Of a DNA stretch of 64,000 bases, positions 40,961-50,300 are shown piece after piece. Each line of letters starts with the position of its first letter. Within the stretch, counting starts at the first letter, position 1. The notes beneath the pieces were generated by a model, which did no database searches, was not told the DNA's origin, and saw only the letters and a list, made by a program, of their open reading frames with translations. The stretch comes from Nocardioides plantarum (lineage in GTDB: Bacteria; Actinomycetota; Actinomycetes; Propionibacteriales; Nocardioidaceae): contig NZ_VDMS01000001.1 of assembly GCF_006346395.1 (NCBI RefSeq), positions 2,046,001-2,110,000 on the forward strand, written 5' to 3'. Both the position numbers and the translations under genes were made by a program.

Positions 40961-42229
40961 TCAGCTCCGATCAGATGCATCCCTGACGAGCGCTTCGACG
41001 CGGGCCTGAACATGGTCCCAAGCGTGCTCTGTGACGCCTGGATGAGAGCCAGTCTCACGCTCAGCCAGCAAGGCGGCGCCCAAGCTCGCCAAGGTCTCGA
41101 CGATGGTGGCAGTGGCTCGAGGGACTGGGAGCCCCCACGACCTGCTCTCGGCCTGCAGGTCGCTGACACCTATGTCGTCGAAGTAGTTCTTGCCGTTGAT
41201 CTGCATCGCGACCTGTCCGTTGTGGTCTGGCGCGTGCAGGTGCATGGAGACGTCGTAGGCCGGCGCCAGGATCACTCGACCGGTCGGCGACCGCAGGAAC
41301 GAGAGGTTCTTGGCGTGCATGTCGGTGTTGCCGAGGGCGAAGTTGAATGTCACGAGGGCAAGGAGGGGGTCGGTGGTGGAACCCGAGGCTTCAAGAACTC
41401 GTGCTGCATGTCCGAGCGACGGCATCGTTGCTGCGCCGCGTTGAAGCTTGCGGTTCGCGTCGCCGGTGTTCAGTCCGATCGCCTGGGCCAGGTCCTCTTG
41501 GTGGACGCGCCCGATCGTTCCGTCTGCGAGAACGCGACGGTCGTAGCGAGGCACGGCAATGGCTCGCATGTCGCCGAGGTGGAGTATCTCGGCGGTGATG
41601 TTGCCCAGTCCGATGCGTGCTGCGCACGCCAACGCCAGCACTTCGGTGTCGATGACGTCGGCGGCTGGGCCGTCTGCGTCGTGAGAGCGCTTGATGATCC
41701 ATGTCGAGGGCGCGCCGCCACGGCATGCAAGCCACCCTTGCTCATCTCGGTGGAGAAGGATCTTCGGGACCATCCCGGGCAGGGACGAGAAGGAGTCTCG
41801 AGCATCGAGGCGCCCGGTATGGCGGCTGGCTTTCGAGAGTCGTTCAGCGACGTATGTCTGGTCGAGGGGCACGTACTGCGCGTGAGCGGGCGTGGGGGAT
41901 GCGTCTTCGCCGACGACGATGATCGCTCCGGCGATGTCGCGTCCGTAGGTCGCGATGAGACCGAACGTGTCGTCGCTGTCGACGCCAGCCTCGACGGCGT
42001 GGTGTGTCCGCGATTGGCCTTCAGGTAGGTAGCCGTCCAAGAACGCCTTGACCGCACCTGGGTAGGCGTGGGCACCCACGGGCAAGAGGTTGCTGACGAC
42101 CCGGCTCCCCTCGCCCCATCGGTCGATCGCCTCTGTCGTCCACTCGAGTTGGGGCAGGTCGCGGCGGGTTCGGGTCAGGCGGGCGGCTCGGGTGTCGTAC
42201 AGCCACAGATCCAGGGCGTCGGCGGTCAT
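40961..42229 (-). CDS. hipA: HipA-like Ser/Thr kinase toxin
   Basis: A 422-aa HipA-family kinase that in E. coli phosphorylates GltX and induces dormancy. The N-terminal couple_hipA domain (LWLYDTRAARLTRTRRDL; FLDGYLPEG) is followed by the kinase core: STWIIKRS (ATP Lys), ALGNTDMHAKNLSFL (catalytic Asp and Asn) and LAPAYDVS (Mg Asp). All catalytic residues are present, so it should be active. The activation loop (FSSLPGMVPKILL) contains the Ser pair corresponding to the autophosphorylation region. The ATG overlaps the HipB stop by 4 nt, the usual antitoxin-first arrangement. Confidence 0.9.
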   Translation of the reverse strand: MTADALDLWLYDTRAARLTRTRRDLPQLEWTTEAIDRWGEGSRVVSNLLPVGAHAYPGAVKAFLDGYLPEGQSRTHHAVEAGVDSDDTFGLIATYGRDIAGAIIVVGEDASPTPAHAQYVPLDQTYVAERLSKASRHTGRLDARDSFSSLPGMVPKILLHRDEQGWLACRGGAPSTWIIKRSHDADGPAADVIDTEVLALACAARIGLGNITAEILHLGDMRAIAVPRYDRRVLADGTIGRVHQEDLAQAIGLNTGDANRKLQRGAATMPSLGHAARVLEASGSTTDPLLALVTFNFALGNTDMHAKNLSFLRSPTGRVILAPAYDVSMHLHAPDHNGQVAMQINGKNYFDDIGVSDLQAESRSWGLPVPRATATIVETLASLGAALLAERETGSHPGVTEHAWDHVQARVEALVRDASDRS

Positions 42230-42765
42230 GTCGGTGCGGACTCGGCCTGGGTGGCCGCGACGTCAGGCTGGGGCGGCGGTTCGTTGCTCTCGGGTGTGTC
42301 GAAGTCGTGGAAGAACGCGTCGACAGCATTCCTCGCTGCCTGGTTGTGTCCGTAGACGAGACCGCCCCACGCGCCTCCCGGGGGATCGTCGGCATCCGGT
42401 GTGGGACGTGGGGCGCTCGTGCCAGCCGCAGGTCCCTTGGTGTCAGCAGTTGGCGCCGCCGGTGGCTTCGGTGAGGTCTCGACCTGAGCGTGCAGGGGCT
42501 CGTTGCCGCCGAAGGTGGTGTCAGCCCTGGGAACGGTCTCGAGTCGGAGCTCCACGTCAAGCTCGCGAAGGAGCGCGAAGAGGCGGGTGTAGGCGAGTGT
42601 GTCCTTGCCGGCCTCGATCTCGTGAAGGTACCGCGGGGGGATGCCCAGGTGGGCGGCTAGCTCCTGCTGCTTCCAACCAAGTTCGCTGCGGCGCTTCGCG
42701 AGGAACCTGCCTAAGTCGTCCGGGGTGTGCGCGATGGCCCACCGGCGCTCTGCTCGTGGCTCCAC
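42226..42765 (-). CDS. hipB: HipB-like antitoxin with long C-terminal extension
   Basis: A 179-aa protein. An XRE-type helix-turn-helix covers about residues 12-70 (DLGRFLAKRRSELGWKQQELAAHLGIPPRYLHEIEAGKDTL). A Pro/Ala/Thr-rich 60-residue linker and a short C-terminal helix (GGLVYGHNQAARNAVDAFFHDF) follow. E. coli HipB is only 88 aa, so the tail roughly doubles the protein and may be the toxin-neutralising or degradation segment. The GTG at 42765 has GGGAGAGGTGG upstream. No in-frame ATG precedes the HTH. Confidence 0.82.
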   Translation of the reverse strand: MEPRAERRWAIAHTPDDLGRFLAKRRSELGWKQQELAAHLGIPPRYLHEIEAGKDTLAYTRLFALLRELDVELRLETVPRADTTFGGNEPLHAQVETSPKPPAAPTADTKGPAAGTSAPRPTPDADDPPGGAWGGLVYGHNQAARNAVDAFFHDFDTPESNEPPPQPDVAATQAESAPT

Positions 42766-42779
42766 GTTCCACCTCTCCC

Positions 42780-42791
42780 GCGTATATACGC
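42780..42791. promoter_or_regulatory. HipB operator candidate (12-bp palindrome)
   Basis: GCGTATATACGC is a perfect 12-bp palindrome 15 nt before the hipB start. It is AT-rich in the centre and overlaps the likely -10 region, as expected for autorepression. Confidence 0.6.
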
Positions 42792-43253
42792 AGACTAGTC
42801 GGATCTGTGAATATGCACAACCATGCCTGGCGTTGCGATAACCACAAGCTGGCATGAGATGCGGATATTGACGCTCTCCCTGGACCGCCGGCCACTCATC
42901 AGTGCGTCGTGGCGCCCAGCGGTGGCCAGCTTGGAGGGCCGCGAACAGGGTCGTGGTGCGGTTGGCGGCCATACTGGTGGGAGCGGCGTTCAACACGGCC
43001 TTCCCGTATGGGCCGGACCTGCACCGTCCGATCGACCAGGTGACACCGCAGTCTCTACGGCCCATTCAGGAGCCCGCCACGCCCTCATGTTCGGACTGAG
43101 AGGTGGAGGCATCCGGCTCGTCAGCTCCTCGGCGAACGTCGAGCGTCCCCGACGCTCGGCTCGCCGCAGACTGCGCGATGCATGGCGTCAGCCACGTCGG
43201 ACGGCTTCGAGCCGGCGCCGCCTCAGTGGCCGTCCACGAGAGACGCGCCAAGG
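42792..43253. other. Region without a supported gene
   Basis: About 460 nt between hipB and the hypothetical gene at 43254. Open frames exist on both strands but lack Shine-Dalgarno sites, TANNNT starts or consistent codon-position GC, and their translations are Arg/Pro/Ser-rich. It may hold decayed sequence at the edge of the accessory island. Confidence 0.5.
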
Positions 43254-43787
43254 TCACTCGCGGTGATCGGGCCATCGCGAGGCGGCGTGGGGGGCGATGG
43301 TCTGCGGTTCGCCGCCATCGGGGCGCCACTCCATCTCGATGTCGTCGGCCACGATCAACCACCGCGCAGTGTCGCTCGCCAGGTGCCACTCAACCTCGTG
43401 GACCAGGTGCCCTGCATCATCGAGCCGCAACTCGTCGTATCGCCAGTCCGCGTGTCCTGTCGAGACGCTCGTGGTGTCAAGCCGATAGTTGTGAACCGTC
43501 GGGTACTTCAGGACGATGAGTCCATCGTCGTGCGCCCCCCGAAGAGTTACCTGGATCGAGACGATTCTGTTGTGCCAATGCAGGTCTCCCGAACCTGGAC
43601 GCTCAGAAATCGAGGTGGCCTCGAGACGCGAACCGTGCGGGCCCCGATGGTCGAAGGGACCGAAGTACCAATCCGACTGCGCCAACTGAAGCGCGCCTGC
43701 GGGAAATTGCGCGGCGTTCGCCGCGACATAGTCCCGGTAGGCCGCGAAGCCTTCGTCAGTGCGGCCGTCAGACTGCAACAAAAACAT
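43254..43787 (-). CDS. Hypothetical protein, possible island cargo or immunity gene
   Basis: A 177-aa protein of unknown family. It is probably cytosolic (no signal or TM). The start is short and helical (GRTDEGFAAYRDYVAANAAQFP); the rest is strand-rich with aromatic pairs (WYFGPFDHRGPHG, DLHWHNRIVSIQVTLRG, VHEVEWHLA, LIVADDIEMEWRPDG). ATG at 43787 has a near-perfect GGAGGT 8 nt upstream, so translation is well supported. It lies downstream of the RHS toxin on the same strand, the position where an immunity protein is usually encoded, but 527 nt intervene, so this role is only a hypothesis. Confidence 0.7.
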   Translation of the reverse strand: MFLLQSDGRTDEGFAAYRDYVAANAAQFPAGALQLAQSDWYFGPFDHRGPHGSRLEATSISERPGSGDLHWHNRIVSIQVTLRGAHDDGLIVLKYPTVHNYRLDTTSVSTGHADWRYDELRLDDAGHLVHEVEWHLASDTARWLIVADDIEMEWRPDGGEPQTIAPHAASRWPDHRE

Positions 43788-44314
43788 GACATCAACCTCC
43801 CATCTGGGCGCCTCAGGCGCAACCTACCGTGCGACCCATAGCGAATCTGGCGACGAGCTCATCTCACTCCGAACGTCGAGACGAAGTTGACAGGCACTTG
43901 TCCACGAAAGGTAATCAGTGCGGTCTCAAGGCTGGTCGCGGTGAGAGTGAAAGGCAGGTAAACGTCGACTCCCCTCAATGCGCAGGTTCGTTGATTCTAT
44001 CAACCACCATGCCTACGGCAATTCCACAACGTCGACAAGACTCGGAATTTCGGGACGCCGCCGCAGTGATGGCACGAGAGCCCCCGCATCTGCGACAGCG
44101 TCATAACGAAGGAATCCGCGCGTACAGGTCGTCAAACAATTTCACTCGGGAATCCCTCACGCGGCAGTGCGCGAAGAAGTTGCGATGTTGGGATAGGTCG
44201 CAATTTGTCGGACTCCCATAGGCAGCTGGCTGGCTTACAGAAAAAGCGCCATATAGTTTCGAGGTCTCTTGAGAGCCTGTCACTACCCGCCCTCGATAAA
44301 TCTTGTTGGGTTAA
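43788..44314. other. AT-richer gap between the RHS toxin gene and the hypothetical gene
   Basis: 527 nt of clearly lower GC than the flanks. The only open frame with a plausible start is a 60-codon frame at 44101-44283. The rest looks non-coding or decayed, consistent with an exchanged toxin/immunity tip region. Confidence 0.5.
44101..44283 (-). CDS. Possible 60-aa protein immediately downstream of the RHS toxin
   Basis: GTG at 44283 with GAGGGCGG 4-6 nt upstream, 31 nt after the toxin stop. The translation contains HRNFFAHCRV, which fits the R-x4-6-H pattern of HEPN ribonucleases, followed by KLFDDLYARI. It could be a tiny immunity gene, a truncated remnant of a longer one, or chance. Base composition matches the AT-rich tip rather than the chromosome. 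Confidence 0.3.
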   Translation of the reverse strand: MTGSQETSKLYGAFSVSQPAAYGSPTNCDLSQHRNFFAHCRVRDSRVKLFDDLYARIPSL

Positions 44315-47300
44315 TTAGCACGCTTCTCCTACATGCGGACGCTTCCACGAATCGCCCTGGATTGACTCGTCCTGCCCAAGTCGACCCGACTTCCGAAGGA
44401 AGTCGACCGCAACCCCCTTCAACCGGTTCTCCACCGAGTCGTTCAACCTCATATCGGCCGAGTGTCCGTGCTTGCCAATCCATCCATTGCTTCCATAGAT
44501 TCCGACCTCAATTCCCTTTCTGAAGACATGCACCTCGAAATATGCCTGCCCGCCAGAAGAAGGGAACGTATCAATCCTGCCCCTATAGTCCCCGGAGATG
44601 TTGAATTCCTCGTCATCACCATCATTGTGAACAAGTACGCCTCGAGTTCCGACGAAATAGGTGTGCATTCCGTCGACCGTCAGATTGTAAGCCAATGCGT
44701 TCATCCGAGTGCTGACGTCGATTGGACTAGTCACCCGCAGCAGCCTCGAGTCTGAACCAACTACGACTTCACCCAATTCTAGATCCTGTGCTTGCTCAAA
44801 CTTTTGGTCGGTTTCGGACCAAAATGGATGATCCTCGGTCGTGAGAAGCCCCTGCCCGTCGATCTCCAGTTCGAACAGGTCGTCGTGGTGGACCCAGACA
44901 TGGGTCACCTTCCGCAATCCCGTCCTACCGGTATTCGGATCACCGGCGAGGACGATGTCACCGACTAGAATCGCATTAATCGGCTTCCTCGACCCGTCCG
45001 CCATCAATACCACCGTACTCCCCGAGAACGACATGCAGCCGTTCCTTTGCGTCTCTGGAGCATCAACCTGATTGGGTGCGTCTGGTAGGTCCGGAGTGGA
45101 TGGTGCAGCCTTCAGGGCGTCCTTAAGGATGCTGGCGGCTTTGGCTCCGAGGATGGTGGAGACGAGGTCGCCGCCGACGGAGACGAGGAGCTTGCCGAGG
45201 GCTTGGCCCATCGCGAACTCGTTGTGGTCGTTCCAGGCGTTGATGATGGCTTTGAAGTCGTCGAAGTGGGTGACGCTCTTTACGACCGTTTTAAAGAAGG
45301 CGATCGGGTTCGGGGGGTGCTTGATGAGGTTCTTGAGGCCCTCGACGATCTTGGAGGGGGTGATGGAGTCGATGAGCTCGATGGCACCTTGGCCGGCTCC
45401 GGCGATGAATCCGTCCATGAAGCTGGGTGGCGGGGGCTTGCTGTTGTAGCTGCTGCCGTGTCGGCCGCCGTCGGCATTAGTCGCCAGGTGCATGAGCCCG
45501 CTGGCGTCGGTGAAGTTGACGGGGTTGTTGCTGGCGTAGGTGTAGCCGTTGGCGGCTTGTGGGTCGTTGGGGCTCAGGACCGGGTCGACGCTGGTGAAGC
45601 GTCCGATGCTGGGGTCGTAGAGCCGCGCGCCCATGTCGACCAGTGAGGTGGTCGCGTTGGCTGGTTGGTTCAAGAAGGTGCGAGACCCAGGCAGGGTGCC
45701 GGGTGCGGCTCCTCCGGAGTTGGCCAGGGTGTTGCCGAAGGGGTCGAGGTAGCGCCGGCTGACGGCCCATCCGTTGACGGGGTCGACGGAGACCTGGTTG
45801 CTCCCGGCGATGTCGGGGATGACGTACTTCGCAGCCGACTTGCCTTCCCGGATCGCGACGTTGCGGCCGTTGAAGGAGTAGTACTTCGTCACCGCGAGAG
45901 TGCCGTCGCTGGCTGCCTTCACCTCCTGGCCGGGCAGGTAGAGGGTGGTGGAGGTGGGGTCCTTGCGGAGCAGGACCTCACCCTCGGCGTCCTCGACGTA
46001 GGTGCTCGTCCCACCCGGGGTGGCGACACTGGCGAGCGCACCCTCGGGGCCATAGGCGAAGTTGGTGGTCCCAGCCGAGGTCACCCGGGTCTTCATGGCG
46101 CCGTCAGCGTTGTAGGTGTACGACGTGGACGCGGTGCCGTTGACCTTCGTGCTGGCCAGGGCATGGACCCGGCCACCAGCACCCATGGTGTAGCTGATGC
46201 TGGAGTCGGTGCCACCGCTGAGCAGGGTGTGCTTGACCCGGCTGGTCCGGCTGCCGCCCGCGTCGTAGTCGAATGTCAGCCAGTACGGCTGGGGGCCGCC
46301 TACCTTGGACGTGGTGTCGGTGTCGGCGGGGTTGGTGGCGCAGTCGTCGGTGGACGACCAGGCACCGACGAGCTGACGGATGCCGTCGTAGTCGAAGCAC
46401 TGCGTCTGGACGGGCCCCCCGGTCAGGCTGCCCTGCTGGTTGACCGTCTTGATGATGTTGCCGGCAGCGTCGTAGCTGTATTTGGTCGCCTCGATCTGTG
46501 GTGCCGCCAAGGTGCTGCCCGAGAAGCTCGTGGAGATGATGTTGCGGGTCTTGGCATCGCGCTCCCAGATCATCGTCATGGTCTCGTTGTTGGTCTCGAG
46601 GACCTGACGGCTGGGTTCGCCGTACGGCGTGTAGTCGGCCTGGGTGACGTAGGAGTTCTGCCCGTACATCGACGTCGGGTTGCCCAGGGCGTCGTAGCTG
46701 TAGGTGAGGGTCTCGGGGTAGAGGCCCTTGGTCCCGTCGAGGGTCGAGGCGTAGGTGGAGGTCGCCAGCAGGTTGGTCTTAGTGAAGGTCTGGCTGCTGG
46801 TGTAGGCGGTCTTGAACCCGGAGTCGGAGAGCCCCACGGTGGTGCCGAGGGCATTGCCGCGTGAGTCGTAGCCGGTGACGGTGCGGGTGTAGGTCGAGCC
46901 GTTCTCGACGCTGGTCGAGGAGGTCGGCATGCCGACCATCAAGGTGTCGTAGTCCCAGCTGGCCAGCACGGCCCCGGTGACCGATCCGGTGCGGCGGGTG
47001 AGGGGACGCCCGAGCGCGTCGTAGGTGTAGGCCACGACGCGGTTGGCCGCGTCTGTGCGGGTCCTGACCTCGCCCGTGTCGTAGAACTCGGTCTGGGTGT
47101 TGCCGGAGTCAGGACTGACCGCAGAGGTCACTCGACCGAGCAGGTCGTAGGTGTTGGTCCAGGTCGCCTCCTTGCCGGTGACGCCGTAGGCGGTGTCCTG
47201 CTGGAGCTGCTGTCCGATGCTGTCGTAGACGTACCTCTGACGCTGCTTGGTGCCCCCGGAGACCACGTTGCCGTTGACGGTGGGCGGGGTGAGGTACTGG

Positions 47301-50300
47301 TCGAACCAGACCTGGTTTCCTCGGCCGTTGACGATGGCGGTGGTGGTGACCCCGCCCGCGGGTTGGATGGTCGTGACCCGGTCGCCGCCGTAGATGGTGC
47401 GAGTGGTCGAGGTGATCGTGCTGGCCCGCTTGCGCCCGGTCACGACGGTGGGTCGCCCGGCCGGGTCGTAGGTCGTGGTCTTCCAGTCGTCGATGCCCGA
47501 GGGCGTGGTGCCGATGAGCTTGGTCTCAGGGGCGCCCGCGGTGTACCAGTGGTCGTAGGACTTCACCGACCATCCGTGGGAGTCGGTGAAGTTGTCGGTG
47601 ACCACGCGGCCTCCGCCGGCTGCGTCGGCCTGAGCCTGACGGATCTCACCGAACGCGTCGTAGATGACGACGCGGGTCTGGTAGGAGAGGGCGGCGCCGT
47701 TGCCGCGGTCGACGAGGGTCTTGCTGGTGACCATGATCGGCTCGTCAGGGCGGACCAGGTAGGTGTAGGTCTCGGTGGCGGGGTCCGTGCCCCTGGTCTG
47801 ACCGGGGCGCCACACCGAGGTGAGGCGTCCCAGGGCGTCGTACTCGCCCTCGGTGACCAGGCCCGCGACGTCGGTGGTCTTGGTCGCGTTGCCGCGGGCA
47901 GGGTCGAACCAGGTCCGGGTGCTGTGGGTGGACAGCGGCAGGGTGGTCTGGATGTCACGCAGGGCGCCACGACCGGACGGGTTGTAGGTCGTGGTGGTGG
48001 TTCGGGTGCTGGGACTCGCATCGGGGTTGTTCACGGTGCTGCTCAGCGGGCGCCCGTAGGGGTCGTAGTCGGCGGTGCTGCTGACCCAGTTAGGGGTGGA
48101 CCCGGTGAGCGACTTCGCCGCGTCGCTTCGGGTGGCGTCGCCCTGGGTGACGGCTCCGAGCGTGCTGGATCCGTCGTAGTAGGTGCGACTGGCACGACGG
48201 ATGGGCGGTGAGGGTGTGGCCTTGGTCGGGCACGTGTCCTCGTAGGTCGTGGTCTCGCGGGCCTTGTCACGCACCCACGTGGTGAGGTTCTCTGCGTAGG
48301 TCGTCTTGATGCAGCTGGTCGGGGCGCTACTGGCTGTCGAGGTAACCTCGACGGCGCGGCCCTGAGCGTCGTACTTCGAGGTCGTGCCGGACGTGGTGAA
48401 CCCGCCGGCGGCCTTGGTGGTGTAGGTCGTGGAGGTAGAGGGACGCACCATCAGGGCCTTGACCGGGTCGAGGTCAGAACCGCGGCTCCGGGTTGCGGTG
48501 GTGGCGGCGATCGTGGAGGTCTGGATGGTCTTGGTGACCAGCTCGCCACCGACGCCGTTGAAGTACTGGGTCTCCAGTGTCTCGCCGGTGAAGGCGTCGT
48601 CGTCGTCGCGGTCGATGTTCTCGGAGTCCTTGATGGTGACCTGGCGGCGCCCACCGCCATACAGTCGGTCCTCGTCCATGCCGCGGTAGTAGAAGGCCTT
48701 GGACGACGTCCAGACGTCAGGGCTGCCGGAGGCGGCGCTGTTGGCGTTGCCGGTGCGGGTCTCCACTTGGGCGTAACCGCGGAACTGCGACCAGGTCCGG
48801 TACTTCGGTCGGAGCACCTCGTTGTCGTCGTAGTGCCAGGCGGGCGAGTTGAGGTAGTGGTAGGTGGTGATCCGGTCGGGCGCGGTGGCCTGGGCGTCTT
48901 CGACGTTGACCTGGGTGACGACGTACTTGTGGAAGTAGTCGAGGATCTCGTCCTCGTAGGGCGGGGTCCAGCGCACCGGGTAGCACTCGCTCGTGTTCTC
49001 GGAGACCGAGGCCGGCAGGGTCGAGGCAGTGCACAGGGGCTTGGCGCGGCCGGACTGACCGTCGTCGCCGCTGTAGCTGACGGAGATGGTCTGGCCGGTC
49101 TCGGTGTGGATGCCGTGGAGCCGCGAGCGGAACATGGGCGGGAGGTTGTGACTGTTCTCCACCCGGTTGGCGCGCCCGGACATGTCGAAGGTGACGGGCG
49201 GGCTGACGATCGGGGCTTCGCCGTTCCAGGCGGTGCGGGTGATGGAGTCCAGGAGCAGCTCGTCGCCGGTGTCGCCGCTGAAGTGCTGAACCAGGTCGTA
49301 GCTGTCGACCTTCTTGTTCTCGGTGCCGTCGAGGTACTTGGTGGTGATCGTGTCGAGGCGCTTGCGCGACCAGAACGTCGGGGCATGGTTGTCACAGGAT
49401 CCGGTGGCCTTGCAGGCCTGATCGATCGGGACGTCAGGCCAACGCTCCGCGTTGGCGACCTTGAAGTCGTCCTCGTTGCAGGTCCTGCTCCCGGTGACGA
49501 AGCACCGCTCGGCGACGGTGAAGTCGATCCGCTGGGGCGACGAACCGCTGAACAGTCCGGCACCGGCGGTGTTGAGGCCGTAGCGGATCGAGGTGAGGTA
49601 CCCACCGCGGTCGTAGCGGAGCCGGTCACCACTGGCGTCGGCGGCGTCGGCGGTCGAGGAGTAGTAGTTGCCTTCGACGGCGTAGTCGTAGACGGCAGCG
49701 TTGCCGTGGACGTCCTCGACGAGATCGAGGTTCCACCGGTAGGCCATGTCGCAGTGCGACTCGGCGAAGCCGGCGGTGTCGTAGCAGGGGTCGTCGGAGC
49801 GAGGGCTGTAGACGGGGACCGTCCACGCGGAGTCGGTTGCCTCGTCCGCAGTGGACCCGGGCAGCCGGCTCATCCCGAAGGTGTACCGGGTGCCGTCGGT
49901 GGTGGTGACCACCCAGTGCTCACCGGACCAGGCGCCGTTGTTCGCGCCGGTGAGCAGCTGGACACGCTCGCCGTCGTCGGAGTCTCCGTGCCACTCGCCG
50001 GTGTCGTCGTCCTTGACCAGCGAGGTGGTGGATCCGCCGGGCATGTGGAGGGTGACGATGGGACCGGCCCAACACAGGTCGTCGGTCTCCTTCGCGTCCG
50101 GCAGCGACTTGTCGTCCGCGCACGGCCGGTAGGTCCGCTCGAGGTAGCCGCCCTCGTAGGACCAGCCCTGGCCGACCCAGGAGCTCTGGTTGTTGGAGGT
50201 GGTGTTCTGACCGTCGACCATCTGCGAGCTGTAGCCCACGGAGGCATCCGGGGTCACGCCTTGCCCTGTTCCGGCGGCGGGCAGGGTCAGCGGGTACTCC

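Noticed and set aside
42823..43266. 147-codon plus-strand ORF behind hipB
   Set aside because: No start signal, Arg/Ser/Gly-rich, overlaps the end of the better supported gene at 43254.
43829..44221. 130-codon plus-strand ORF in the AT-rich gap
   Set aside because: No Shine-Dalgarno or leaderless -10, biased composition and no domain pattern; the AT-rich gap is better read as decayed or non-coding.
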